DNA from: Chara braunii
Lineage: Eukaryota; Streptophyta; Charophyceae; Charales; Characeae
Direction of reading: 5' to 3'
NCBI GenBank assembly: GCA_003427395.1
Contig: BFEA01000024.1
Span: 3,374,534 to 3,411,330 of the forward strand
Length of the DNA stretch: 36,797 nucleotides
The notes under the pieces are model-generated. The model saw only the letters and a program-made list of their open reading frames with translations. It searched no databases and was not told the origin of the DNA. Shown in pieces: positions 10,445 to 20,757 of this stretch. Numbering within the stretch: position 1 is the stretch's first letter; each line of letters starts with the position of its first letter. The translations under genes were made by a program, and so were the position numbers.

Positions 10445-10714
10445 CACAAGTGCCGCTCCTAAAAGTTGACGAGGTGTGGACAGAGCCGAAGTCCAGGAAC
10501 TCCGCTTGGACCGATGAGGAGGTCAAGTCATCAGGGGCGAGTTTTGCCAATCTGGTACTAACACCTATAGATCGTAACCAGGGCGATACAACGGTCCTAT
10601 GACCGGTGTTGTACAAACACGGGTTCGACAAAACTCTCGCCTGGAATTCGAACTACGAAGGGACCGGGACTGTCTTCGGAAAAGGACATTATCAAGGAGA
10701 GCAAGGAGGATTTC

Positions 10715-11620
10715 TTGAAGGCCGGACTAGACAAGGTGGGACTTTGGAGACCTGAAGGTCGCCTGGGGACAGCATATGTGATCCCCAAGCACAAGGATCT
10801 CACGTGCTGGAGGCCGATAGCCCCAACACCGGCAGACCCAACGGCTCTGGCACAGAGGAGGATAGCTAGAGCCTTGCACCAGCTTCTCAAACGGCTGTCG
10901 GCAAAAGTACTTTCTATCTGAACTCAGTATCAGACCTGGCTGAGAGACTTGAGGGAACATTAGAACAACCGAGGGCAGCGGGCTACCAACAAGCGGTGGG
11001 AAGGTGCTACGACATAAAAGAGATGTTCTCCCGCATACCACACGCTGCGGTGATCCAGTCGGTGTTTTATCTACTAAGAATGTATGAAGACAAAGGTTGT
11101 CGACAGTTTCGGGTATCCATGAGAGGAAAGATATGCGTTATCAGTGACAACAGGAGGAAGATAAAGGGGTACGTAGGCATGTCTCTGAGGTCGATCCTGG
11201 AGGGCATGAAGTATGACCTCAGACATTCGATGGTGAGAAAGCGGGGGTAAAATAGTCAGACAGGCCTTTGGGATTCCAATGGGAAAATCAACCAGCCCCA
11301 TCCTGGCATCCATCACCTGTGCGATGGCGAAAACGTGGTTCATCAGGGGACTTGGGAGTGATAGAAAATTGATCGGGGGTTGGCGGATTATGGATGACAT
11401 TACCATCATCGTCGGGATTGCTCACGAGGTCGGTAACACGGAATATCCGGAGAACCTGTTTGAAGCTTTCGAGTCCATCTACGACAAGAATCTGGAGGTC
11501 ATCCGAAAAGATGAATGCGGGGTAACCTGGGAGTTTGTGGGGGCCAGCATGATGATCTGCCAATCACCTCTGCGAATCCACTTTTGTACGGAACACAAAG
11601 AACACCGAATCATTATATAA
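10715..11620 (+). pseudogene. PLE-1 reverse transcriptase core
   Basis: The RT would copy element RNA into DNA. Visible motifs are GTAYVIPKHKDLTCWRPIAP (fingers), CYDIKEMFSRIP with catalytic Asp at 11011-11013 (motif A), FGIPMGKSTSPILAS from about 11267 (motif B), and WRIMDDI with the Asp pair at 11393-11398 (motif C). A WEFVGASM segment follows, resembling the downstream strand pair. All three catalytic aspartates remain, but there are stops near 10919 and 11248 and a frame change near 11260. Motif B, with GIPMG and no LTR-type FGL.NAP.TF, argues against Ty3/gypsy. Confidence 0.6.
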
Positions 11621-11930
11621 GGAAGGAAAGCTGCGATTCCAAACGATGCAAGACTGACTATAACTCTTACTCGACTACGACCACGATCAAGAGACTGTGG
11701 GACCAGACGACGAGCAAGGAGCTGGTTCTGGGGGCGATCGGATTCGCCATCTGCGAAGCAAACCTCCAGAGTAACCCCCGGAGGTCTCTCTCGGGGCTCT
11801 AACCAATTTGGCCAAGGTTGTGCCTAGTAAGGCACTGCGCGGCATGCTGGCTGCCTTTAACTACACGACGGACTGGAACAAGAGGCGTAAACTTCGACTC
11901 GAAGATTCGGTCAGGCGCATGTAGGCCGAC
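11621..11930 (+). pseudogene. PLE-1 C-terminal (thumb-like) region
   Basis: Fragments in two frames read TTIKRLWDQTTSKELVLGAI, GFAICEANLQSNPRRSLSGL, then LAKVVPSKALRGMLAAFNY. The layout, a Ser/Thr/Arg-rich stretch followed by a helical block and ALRGML...F, resembles the region after motif C in Penelope-like RTs. Translation decays after about 11925. No endonuclease domain follows before the T-rich sequence at 11935. Confidence 0.4.
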
Positions 11931-12570
11931 GGATTTTGTTTTTTGTATTTTGTATTTTCGCGATTCAATTCACCTTCCGGACCATTTTTGGCTGCGGGTT
12001 TTCGGAGTTTTTCGGCATTTGCCATTTTGAGGGACCGAGAACTAGCGGAGAAGAACCATGGTGAGGAAAATAGACCTAAGGAGTACCAGCAACAAACCCG
12101 AGAGCCATATGGGGTTTGACTTTTTATTTTATTTTATTTTATTTTACTTTACTTTATTAGGAGGATGTACCTGGACGAGAGGCAGTGCTAAGACAGGTTG
12201 TGTCGGGTTGTCTGTCGTGTAAAGTAGGATGCCCGAGAAGTTGATGGTACGGGAAAAGGGAACTAGTGGGTAGGTGATCGCGTCTCGGGGGAACGGGCTC
12301 TGGCAGTCCGATATATTTTGAGATCGTGATTTTGAATTTTTGAAGTTGAAACAGGGCACCTAGACTGATACATGGAAACGGGCAACCGAGCTAGTGATCT
12401 ACAGGGGGTAAACAACGAGACAAAGTTACGAGTCTTGACCGTTGATGTTCAAGATGCCCTTTTACTTAGGGATCACTGACATAAGTACCTCGTTACGTAT
12501 GATGGTACTTGCTGAGGACCGAAGACTATATAGCATGGAGTGCAAGGCTTAGGCACTCCTTTTCGAGCAC
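11931..12570. other. Intergenic stretch between PLE-1 and PLE-2, T-rich at its start
   Basis: No gene is visible. The stretch opens with T-rich sequence (TTTTGTATTTTGTATTTT near 11939), possibly a 3' UTR remnant of PLE-1. It contains a TTTTA repeat and then unremarkable sequence leading to the hammerhead motif. Confidence 0.5.
12121..12159. repeat. (TTTTA)n short tandem repeat
   Basis: About seven pentamer units of TTTTA, drifting to TTTAC in the last ones. It could be a decayed poly-A-like tail in reverse or a simple microsatellite. Confidence 0.9.
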
Positions 12571-12576
12571 GGAGGC

Positions 12577-12642
12577 TCTTTGGAGTCACCCTCCTGATGA
12601 GGCCCGTTGTGTGGGCGGGCGAAACCGGTCGGGGGATACCAC
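12577..12642 (+). ncRNA. Hammerhead ribozyme motif (type I, PLE-like)
   Basis: Every conserved core element is in order: CTGATGA at 12594-12600, a helix II candidate (GCCCG 12602-12606 with CGGGC 12616-12620), GAAA at 12621-12624, and a GTC cleavage triplet ending at C12630. Helix I forms from CCCTC (12589-12593) and GGGGG (12631-12635) with one G-U pair, then an internal loop and TGG/CCA (12581-12583 with 12639-12641). Helix III is only ACCGGT, which is self-complementary, as in short-stem-III hammerheads thought to act as dimers. One extra G (12601) sits between the CTGATGA box and helix II. Hammerheads are known in Penelope-like elements, and PLE-like genes lie on both sides. Confidence 0.75.
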
Positions 12643-12766
12643 ATGTTGCTAGCGGTTTCAAGCAGTTTATACGTTTTGACTTGCGCTTTACGTGCTTTGC
12701 TCTGCGTGTGTGAATTGGCTATGGCTGCACGAGCTGTTTAGTCGCAGCTCGCCTACTTGCCTACGT

Positions 12767-12792
12767 GCACACACACTTACACACACACACAC

Positions 12793-12841
<49 letters not shown>
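12767..12841. repeat. (CA)n microsatellite
   Basis: A CA dinucleotide tract interrupted twice by CTTACA, about 75 bp long, directly before the PLE-2 coding homology. Threonine/histidine-rich open frames across it are by-products of the repeat. Confidence 0.97.
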
Positions 12842-13186
12842 ATCTTGGCAGTTCCACCTACAATCAAGCATCGGAGACTGTGGCCAGCATCCTCGAACGC
12901 CATGCACTTTTCAACCAATGTTGGGGCTATCGACATACTGACACCTTGCCCTATCTCTGCTTTGCACTCAAAGCACACAAATCTACATCTGCCCTTCGTC
13001 TGATTCTTGGAGTTGCACAGTGAAACAACCTTTCCCGCTCTACACCTTACACAACACCTCACCGACCTTCGGTTACGGACCTGCACAACAGACCCCCTCA
13101 TAAGCCTTTTGCAAATACAACAATGGCCTCCGACTCACTTAATTACGCCCTTCAAGGTGTGATAAAGTCCCTGCGCAGTAAGGATA

Positions 13187-13800
13187 ATGAGCTTTATCAA
13201 GAAAGTGGTGTACCGTTGTTGGATCGTGCAAAGTGTTGAGGAAGTCATTCTGGATCTCAAGCAGAATGCACAATCCCTTCGAGGTTGTACACCACATACA
13301 ACAGACTTTACAACCATGTACACGAACCTGCCACACGAAAGGATTCTTAACAATGTTCTGAATGCTGTTTGTGAAGCACATGATTATGCTTTGGGGCGGA
13401 TCTCACAGGGCAGAAGGCCAGTGCAGATGTACATGACCATAGGAGGTCCTCATCGTGGGGAGTGGGTTACTTCATATGGGTCAGACACCCTCTAGGTGTT
13501 AGAAATCAAGCAACATCTGCAGTTCGCAGTCTGTAATACTTATCTTTATACGAGGGATGGCACTCTGCGCCATCAGGTGGTCGGTATCCCTATGGGCACT
13601 AACGCCGGACCAGAAATTGCCAACCTCACGCTTTATTGGGACGAAGCACAGTTCATCGATGATCTTCTTCAGCGAGATACTGCGTGCTGCGCAAGCATAT
13701 GCATTCACATACCAATTCATTGATGACATTCTATCTTGGAAGATATACTGCCATCTCCTGCTCGGTATGTTCTTGAGTCGAAAGACACTACCGAGCAAGA
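13187..13800 (+). pseudogene. PLE-2 reverse transcriptase core
   Basis: Motif A is TTDFTTMYTNLPHERI with catalytic Asp at 13304-13306. Motif B is VVGIPMGTNAGPEIANLTLY, with the GIPMG start at 13583. Motif C is YQFIDDILSW with the Asp pair at 13722-13727. The stretch is one frame to about 13680, broken by TAG at 13493-13495, then shifts before motif C. The GIPMGTN.xP..ANL...YE..FI pattern is shared with Penelope-like and related non-LTR RTs of algae and animals, and is distinct from the gypsy RTs in this window. All catalytic residues survive although the gene is broken. Confidence 0.65.
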
Positions 13801-13919
13801 TGGGTCATGTCTTTTCCTTGGGGCTTCGCACTGGCGTATTTGATAAGGTTGAGGCCTGTACGTTCCCTGTCTACGTTATCCCAGTGCTTCCTCCAACGCT
13901 ACGGCTCATCAGCCTACAG

Positions 13920-14263
13920 GTGTGCTCACGGGACAATTAACTAGATTTGAACATATATGTAACAATACCACCGATTTCAAAGTGGCAGTGACTTCCCGGA
14001 CTCGACGTATGCTTGTCAGGGACCATCCTCCTAGTGTCCTGGCTAGAGGCTGGACTCCATATGTGCGTGGCCGGCAGCGACGGCTACCAACTCATGTCAC
14101 ACGACTTTCGAACTGGTTTCGCCACATGGTTCGCTGGGCAATTGCTCACCCACTCCCGAACGCTGATTCTGTGCACAGGTCCTCCACCCAACAGCACACA
14201 AGTAACCACCACTCATCGCCTGACACCAATGTTGACTGCAGCCAGCATCAGCCCTCCGCATAG
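13920..14263 (+). pseudogene. PLE-2 C-terminal region
   Basis: This frame reads VLTGQLTRFEHICNNTTDFK, TRRMLVRDHPPSVLARGW and a basic segment. The G.L.RF..IC....DF...V......L..RG[YW] pattern follows motif C in Penelope-like RTs, where it forms the thumb. Downstream the sequence becomes Thr/Ser/His-rich and then low complexity. Confidence 0.5.
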
Positions 14264-15422
14264 TCAAACGCAGACGGCCCGCCTTCCCTTGTTATCCCTG
14301 CTGAAATGGCAGACGCTAATGTCGATACGCCAACTCAGCTAGAGACCATGCCAACCGCAATAAACAATGTGAACGTTACCGAAGTGGCTGTAAGGGATGA
14401 AGGCCAGCATCTACCAATATGGCGACTGTTGTTGCTGCTGCTGCTGAAGGTATACCTCCTCCACTGCTGCCTCCACCACCAACCCCAGCACCCGTACCAC
14501 CACCACCACCACCACCACCACCACCACCACTGCCATCATCATCAGCAACACCACCACCATCATCACCGCCACCCCCACCGACGTCCTCTATTAAAGCATC
14601 CTTTCAATCATCTGCATCTTCTTCTTCTTCCTCTTCCCCTGCTTCTTCTTCCTCTTCTCCCTCTTCCTACCCTCCCTTCGATACTTCCTCATCATCGACC
14701 TCGTCATCAACGCATTGATAGTTAGATCGGTCGTCACAAAGGCCCTGTCGGCCGAGGCATCCGCTGTTAGATCGACCGTTACAGATGTCTCTTCGGCGGA
14801 GACGTTCCCTGTCTCCACAGCAGCCTCCAAGACAGCGGCCTCGTTTGTCGTTGAATGGCATGATCACCATGCCCCCTGCAGGGGTTAGAGATCTGCTCCG
14901 ACGACATGCTTGCAACCGTACGGAACGACATCGTCGCTTTCAGTATACACTAGCAAGGAATAGTGCAAATCGAGTCCGATGCCCGCAATATGGCGATGAT
15001 TTCTTTGGTGCTGCAGGCTTACGAGTGTACCAGACACGAGGTGCAACTACTTGTGCAGCGTTTGCACGGCTTAGCAGCCGCCATGAGCACAAGTGAGGCT
15101 GATCAGCTTCCGATTCCCACATCTGGTCCACCCAATTCTCACCCACCTGACCCACCCCTCTCTAATCCACCTAGCCCCGCTCGATCCCCTGCCCCAAACG
15201 ACAATGACCCGTCTCCTGATTACCTGATGGAGCCCCCGGTTCAAGATCATTTCTCTCCGGAGCACATACTGGAGCCAATTGGTCAAGACCGCAACGAGTC
15301 TCCGCCACCTGTGCAACCTCCATAATCGAACTAGTCTCCCCCTGCCGTGAACGGATCCCCCACACAACCGGCGGAATCAGACAATGTCATAGCGCTACAG
15401 CGAGGGCGTTGTGCGTACTATG
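14264..15422 (+). other. Low-complexity and weak coding sequence after PLE-2
   Basis: A (CCA)n tract at about 14470-14530 and a (CTT)n tract at about 14615-14700 give proline, histidine or serine runs depending on frame. A short helical stretch (14963-15090, MISLVLQAYECTRHEVQLLV) leads into a proline-rich frame to 15325. These could be the C-terminal, disordered part of PLE-2 or of a host gene. No domain is recognised. Gypsy-1 begins at 15423. Confidence 0.4.
14472..14535. repeat. (CCA)n microsatellite
   Basis: CCA trinucleotide repeats with a nearly pure block around 14490-14530. They encode poly-Pro, poly-His or poly-Thr depending on frame. Confidence 0.9.
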
Positions 15423-16825
15423 TGTAATGGCCCGCCAAAACACAGACTGAGAACACTGCTGATTTCTGGGATTTGCCACTGGAATGAATGCTTTGCTGAG
15501 ACTCCCGCATTCTGCTGTGATTTCTAACTTCGTGTGTGTGTGCGTGCCTGCTGGTTTGCGTGCCTGTCTAAGTGCTTGTTGGCTGAGTGTGTGTGTGAAC
15601 CACAAGGGTACTTGTTGGATGAAAGGCCCCGCAGGGCCGGTACTTACCTATGGCGGTGACTTTGAGGGTTGCAGCGGGGAAAACACTCAAGTAGGGCGGG
15701 TAGGCCCACGACACTTAGAGCAGCGGGAAAAATACTCAAGTAGCAGGTAGGCCGGTACCACTCAAGTAGTGGTAGAAGTGTCGGGTACTGGAGGCCGAGC
15801 AGAATGTTGGCATTTTTAGAGGCCCAGTAGCAGTAGGTGAGAGGTAGGCCGGTACCGGTCCAAGTAGCCTGAGTCTAGGGCCTCCAGACGATAGCAGAGC
15901 CTACAATGATGTTTCCCTCTGAAAGGGAGGAGGTACCGGTTGCTGGGAGGCCGCTCGGCCTATGAAGTCACCGCCCAAGAGGCCAGTACGCCGCTATATC
16001 TTCAAGAGGAGCAAGCAGCTCCTCCTCATTTTTGGTACGCAAGGATTGGCAACATGCCGCCGGAGCCAAGCATTGGACTTGGGAACCGCTGCCTGGAGGA
16101 GAAGAGAAGCTGGGCGCTCAGCCTGGCTATGGCGAGCAGCCCAGCCTGAGGAGGAGGAAGAAGGGGGCGAAGGAGGAGAGTGGCGAGGTACCTACCTGGC
16201 TATGGTGGACACCATCTTCATCACCTTGTTGGGCACTGCATCTGGAAGGCCCCAGTTGGGGTAGTGCCACACCAAGGAAGCTCGAGGCAGAGTCAGGCAT
16301 GGCGGCAGAGCTGCTTTGGGTTGTCCTTTGGACAGGATGCAGACACATATCTTCTTTGCGTTGTCCTTTGTACAGGAGGGCAGAACCCTTAGTAGTCCGC
16401 CATAGCCTAGGCATGAGAGAGGAGGAAGAAGGGGGGAAGCCATAGCTATGGTGGACCTGTTCTTGTGTCAGCGGTAAGAAGGAACTTCGGATATTGATTC
16501 TGGGTCATCCACTGATTGTTATTATTATTATTGGAAGAAGAATAAGATTGGTGAAGTGAAGGAGGAGGAAGAAGGTGGAGTGAAGGAGGAGGAAGAAGGT
16601 GGAGAGAGAAAGGGGAATTTGTTATTGGTCTTGCTGGTGTACATCTTCTTCTTCTTCTTCTTCTTCTTCTTCTTGTTCTTCTTGTTCTTCTTCTTCTTGT
16701 TGTTGTTCTTCTTCTTCCTCTCTTCTTTGGTATCTCTCTCTTTGCAAGTGCTTTCATTTCTTTCGCAATTGGGTGGCAGTCTTTCATTGTGAATTTGCAC
16801 TTTGGGAATGACCAGGATCGTAACA
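15423..16825 (+). repeat. Gypsy-1 5' LTR
   Basis: It begins TGTAATGGCCCGCC and ends GTAACA two bases before the PBS, about 1.4 kb. The first 460 bp match 23654-24119 closely but with many substitutions, which marks the 3' LTR start. It contains a 24-bp tandem pair (GTGAAGGAGGAGGAAGAAGG core, near 16553 and 16577) and a (CTT)n tract around 16644-16715. The visible LTR divergence suggests an older insertion than gypsy-2. Confidence 0.85.
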
Positions 16826-16827
16826 AT

Positions 16828-16839
16828 TGGTATTGGAGC
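16828..16839 (+). promoter_or_regulatory. Gypsy-1 primer-binding site, tRNA-Met-like
   Basis: TGGTATTGGAGC resembles the TGGTATCAGAGC sequence complementary to initiator tRNA-Met used by many plant LTR elements, with two differences. It lies two bases after the LTR end. Confidence 0.75.
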
Positions 16840-18126
16840 GAGGTTACTTGCTGGCGAGTGGTGTTAGTCACCCTAACCCTAATTCCGGATTAGGTTAGGG
16901 CTAACCTAATCTCAGATTAGGGTTGGAGGTTAGGGTTAAGAGGGGCAGTGAGGTATGTGGATGCTGCCCCCACCTGGTTAGGTCATGTAGGGTCGACATC
17001 AGACCTGACCAGGTTGCTTGTGTGATTGAATGGGGTGGCGAGACACAAAGGAGGCTGATTGGAGTAAGCGAGAGGGAGTAGAGAGTGAGAGGTACTTGCC
17101 CCTGGAATCTGGACTTCAAGAAGACATTGAGTGACTTTTGGGCTTCCCCTCAAGAGGGAGACTTGATCGGAGGTTGCCATATCTGCATCGAAGAGTTGCA
17201 AGTTGCTACTTTGGTCGTCAACATCGACGGAGGATCCGGCGTTGAAACAGGGGTGTAGGGAGGCCCTCTTAGTCATGCTAGGACACTTCGAGTAGTGGTA
17301 GCTAGGGGTCAGGAGGACCTATGAGAGAGGGGGGTGAGCCGTTGTTCATCTTTGGAGGCTGGGCCTCACAGGTAAGTGTCGTGTGACTTGGGTATGCCCG
17401 TGGGTGGTTGCTTGGTGCTTCATGGCCTGTTGGGGTGTGCTGGTCTCTCTTCCTCTTCTCTGCGGTCTTGGTTGTGTGTGTTAGCATGTGGATTGATTTC
17501 TCACCTGATGGATGGATGGATGATGTATCTTGTTCTCAATGACACATCTTTCTACAGTGCACTGTTTTTTTATTCTGAACGGCTGTAGGAGCAGGTAGTT
17601 GTCTTTTCCTTTTCGGTACGGTAGAGGCAGTTTGGGACGGGTACACCTTTCTCATTCGTCTTGGTCCAGTGGGACCAGGCCCAATGGGATAGGACCTTTA
17701 GGACCCAAATCTGTAGCCGTCAGTACGTTTCTTTGTTGTGCTGAATTTGCAGGACACACGGCCAGTAGGGACATTCCTTTCAAGGGGATCTTGATTGGTC
17801 TTACTGCATGTTCTCACATACTGCCCCGCGTTTGGCTCGGCGACAGTCTGCACCCCTCAAAATCTCCATTGCTGCAGTTAGTTTCATTCGGCTGACTTAT
17901 TCGTGGTACATGTTCCTCGTCAGGTTAAACAAGAGGGGATCTCCAACTAATCTGATCGGACCCGTTCGTTAAGTCAGTCCTCTCTTTGATTTGTTTTTAT
18001 TTATTTATTTTTATTATTTTGCTGCGTGAATGACATTCTCTAAGTCCAAATGAAATGCCGCTCTGGCTAGGAGTTCTACCTTCTGCTCTTTGTGATCTAT
18101 TTGTTTTTCTTTTATCTGAATTATCT
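16840..18126 (+). other. Gypsy-1 untranslated leader
   Basis: About 1.3 kb between the PBS and the first gag codon. A telomere-like inverted block lies at its start (16870-16940), and T-rich sequence (TTTTTATTTATTTATTTTTA type) is found near 17990-18020. No convincing gene is present on either strand. Confidence 0.6.
16870..16940. repeat. Telomere-like inverted block
   Basis: CCCTAACCCTAA (16871-16882) faces TTAGGTTAGGG (16890-16900). CTAACCTAA, GATTAGGG and GGTTAGGGTTA follow. The arms can pair into hairpins immediately downstream of the PBS. There are too few units for a true interstitial telomere array. Confidence 0.6.
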
Positions 18127-19710
18127 ATGTCCAGTATTGAGACTCGTGCGCAGAAAGCGGAAAGAGAGAGAAGGGAGAGAGAAGGTATTCTTTTTTAGAG
18201 TGTGAGGAGGGGTAAGAGGAGCGTTCGTCCAAATGTGAGTAAGGAGCGGGCCCTTCTTGAGGGATCTACTCATCCCCCATCCTCCAGCATGGCAGACATC
18301 TCATCTGCCCAATGGCAGGCCATGTTGGACGCAACGAACGAGAGCGAGAAACCGTTCTTTCAGAAACTTTATGAGGACGCAATACACAGGGGGTTGGAGG
18401 CAGAAGCAGCCGTAGCGGCCTTGGTTCAACTGCGGACCTTGGAAGATCTCGAGTCGCGTGTGACAGCTCTAGAGCAGCGGAACCAAGAGCTGCAGGCTGA
18501 GATCGTCAACCTCAAATAGGCCTAACTGACTGCCCCTCGTCCTCCTAATCCTCGTCCTGCTGCAGTCCCACTCTCTCACCCTAACACAGTCCTCATGCAG
18601 AGAGCAAGTGGAACTGTGATGAGCGCAGGAACCGGTGCCAGCTCCTCAAGCGGTAGCGCCAACAGTTATGCACTGGTCCCAGTCCCAAATGCAGGAACAT
18701 CAGTCCAAAACGCCGCAGCTCTTACTGGCGTACAATACAACGGTCCCATAGTGGACAAGAGGGTGGCCGCATTGTCGTCCAAATACGACGGGAAGGGGGA
18801 CATCACCTCTTGGATCAGCTCCATGTGCTCATACTTTGAGGTACTGCAAACACCGCAGGAAGACCGAAGCATGATCATGGGCACAAATACTGAGCCCGCC
18901 GTACGGAATTTCATAGAACTCCAAGCTGTTAGTGCAGGTTATGAGAGAATTGACCTAACTGAGTGGTGGAAAGTAACTCATGTACGTACTCTTGCGGACC
19001 TCCTCATCGCGTAGTATCAAGATAAGCACACTGCACTCAAGGCAAGGCTAAAGCATGAGGCCCTCAAGGGCCCAAAAGTGGAGGACTTCCATGCAGGTTT
19101 TGGAGCAACACTTGACTGGTCTGTTCACTACACCAAACCTGGGATGGATTGACGTGTCTTGCATGGATGTAGTAATGGGAGTGGCCACTGAAGACTATGT
19201 TTCCCGGCTAGGACTCAAGGACCATTCGACCTGGCGTGAGCTCCTGCCGGATCTAGTCAACCTAGAAGCCAAAGACCTCGCCAGGCGTGCGAAGACACCC
19301 ACTGCAGGTAAAACTTTACGACGCAAGCGGTACAGAAGCAACAACCATCTTGCCCTGCATGAACATCGGTTAGTTGAGGATCAGTCCTACACGGATGATC
19401 TGTCTCTAGATGACGATCTAGAGCCGGACTCCTATATGGGCTGATCTACATCAGCCCTTGAGTCTGACTTTAATGAAGATGAAAAATGTAATGCCTTTAA
19501 AAAGACTGCTTCAAGCAAGGGGCCTAACCGTGGTTCGAGTAGGGGAACCATAGCCCACCTTCCCGAGAACGCAAGGACTCCTGAGAAGTCGGAGGATGCT
19601 TCCACCAAGCCTTGGGAAACCCTCCACTTAGTCAAAAGGAATGGGAGGGAAGATCCAAACTACGTGTGTGCTTACATTGTCAAAAGCCTGGGCACACTGT
19701 GCAGGATTGT
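18127..19710 (+). pseudogene. gag: Gypsy-1 gag
   Basis: One frame starts at ATG 18127 (MSSIETRAQKAERERRE) and runs to 19014 with stops at 18196-18198 and 18517-18519 before a final TAG. It has a coiled-coil segment (TLEDLESRVTALEQRNQELQ) and then a capsid-type domain (YDGKGDITSWISSMCSYFEV). The protein continues in a second frame (19055-19444, STWRELLPDLVNLEAKDLAR). It ends with a nucleocapsid zinc knuckle CLHCQKPGHTVQDC (CX2CX4HX4C) at 19669-19710, after a further frame change. Gag would assemble the RNA-containing particle. At least four lesions disable it. Confidence 0.75.
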
Positions 19711-19981
19711 TATTGTCTACAGGGAAACTGACAAAGGGTGTAGAAGAGTTATCAACACTCTATACAACAAGGGAAGTTGAACAGTCAGTTGCAGGCCCCT
19801 TCCAGGAGCCTGAATCTGATCAACAACCTGCTCTTGAAGCCCGGACTGATGTTGAATCCAAGGCTGCCGCAGTCCAAGTACTTTACACTGAGCCTTGGGA
19901 GGAGACTAAGAAGTCAACGTCCACTCTCACCTGGAGCACTGGCTGCAGCTCAAGCAGCAACGCGGTGTTCAAGGGAGTGTA

Positions 19982-20757
19982 GAACTGATCTTCTTTAAGC
20001 TGCGCATTAGCCGCCGATACATCCGCGTGCTTATTGATAATGGCTCAACGACAGCTTCTTTTCTCCTAACGGGATTCGTAAGGCGGGCTTGGGAATGAAG
20101 CAAGTGGAATTGCAGAACCCTTGTCAAACCCGTGTAGGCAACCAAGAGGTTGTCACCTCAACACATGTTGTCAAAGGTATGCGCGTCACCTTTGACAAGG
20201 ATCGCATTGTCACACATGAGCTGAACTTCTACATCTTGGACAAGTGTCCTTTCGACGCGGTCATTGGCTTGGGCTGGTTAAAGGTTCGTTGTCTAAGGAC
20301 CACGTGGGCGGATACTCAGTTCGTGGTGCGTGATGCAAAGGGGAACAAGCGTATTGTTCCGTTGGACGAGACGCACAAGTCCACAATGACTCTTCTGAGT
20401 GCAAACAAGTTCTGCAAATCGGTGCGCAGACACAAGGAAGTTGAGCATGTGCATGTAACCCTTGTAAAGCCCCTCCATGTGCCTTTTACTTTTGCTGCAT
20501 TTTCTACCTCGGAAAATAATTCTACTTCTACTACCTCTACTTTTGTTCCATCTACTTCTATTGTAAGAAATCAGTCTACTTCTGATCCAGCTACTTCGAA
20601 ATCGGTTGTAATTACTGTAAATTCTCAATTTGATTTTCTCTCTCCTGATGAGGATGATCCTCTACCGGAAGTCCCAACATACATTCGTCGTCTATTAGAT
20701 CGATTTCCTGAAGTTCTGGCTGAACCGAGCGTCCGGTCAAACACAAGATCGAGATAA
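19982..20757 (+). pseudogene. pol: Gypsy-1 aspartic protease and linker
   Basis: The active-site loop reads RVLIDNGSTTASFL with Asp at 20036-20038. The usual D[ST]G is D-N-G here. A frame change near 20090 leads to an open frame (20089-20757) carrying the second protease half (FYILDKCPFDAVIGLGWL, matching the family ILG..WL signature). A Ser/Thr-rich linker and the start of the RT-connecting segment (LLDRFPEVLAEP) follow. The protease would mature Gag-Pol. The substitution and frameshift make it inactive. Confidence 0.75.

Larger units (their letters stand above)
9964..11930 (+). mobile_element. PLE-1: degenerate Penelope-like element coding region
   Basis: About 2 kb of one decayed polymerase gene, reading through several frames. 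It has an N-terminal basic/helical segment (to about 10210), a CxC-type cysteine motif (CPCRGL, near 10290), a conserved pre-RT block (VLTPIDRNQG, then PVLYKHGF), an RT core with motifs A, B and C, and a C-terminal thumb-like region to about 11925. The IPKHK, DIKEMFS.IPH, GIPMGKSTSPILAS and MDD motifs resemble Penelope/TERT-type RTs more than LTR-element RTs. No GIY-YIG endonuclease is visible. The boundary with the upstream Gag element is uncertain. Confidence 0.55.
12841..14263 (+). mobile_element. PLE-2: degenerate Penelope-like element coding region
   Basis: A second retroelement polymerase gene, with motif sequences clearly different from PLE-1. RT homology begins near 12850 (LGSSTYNQA, then PYLCFALKAHKSTSALRLIL) and runs past motif C to a thumb-like region (GQLTRFEHICNNTTDF; VLARGWTPYVRGR) at 13920-14090. 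Several stops and frame changes break it, for example TGA near 13021, TAG at 13493-13495 and a shift near 13680. No GIY-YIG or other endonuclease is visible. The hammerhead motif lies about 200 bp upstream in the same orientation. Confidence 0.6.

Noticed and set aside
12692-13003. Thr-His repeat protein
   Set aside because: It is the (CA)n tract read in frame. Only the part after 12850 has RT-like sequence.
14306-14725. Histidine- and proline-rich proteins
   Set aside because: They are frame-dependent products of CCA and CTT microsatellites. No frame is favoured.
16446-16871. Lys/Arg/Thr-rich minus-strand frame
   Set aside because: It is a translation of the LTR CTT/GAA repeats.
16870-16940. 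Interstitial telomere array
   Set aside because: There are too few units, in alternating orientation, inside a retrotransposon leader.
20646-20680. CTGATGA box in the gypsy-1 linker
   Set aside because: It is coding sequence (SPDEDDP) with no GAAAC partner or helix II.
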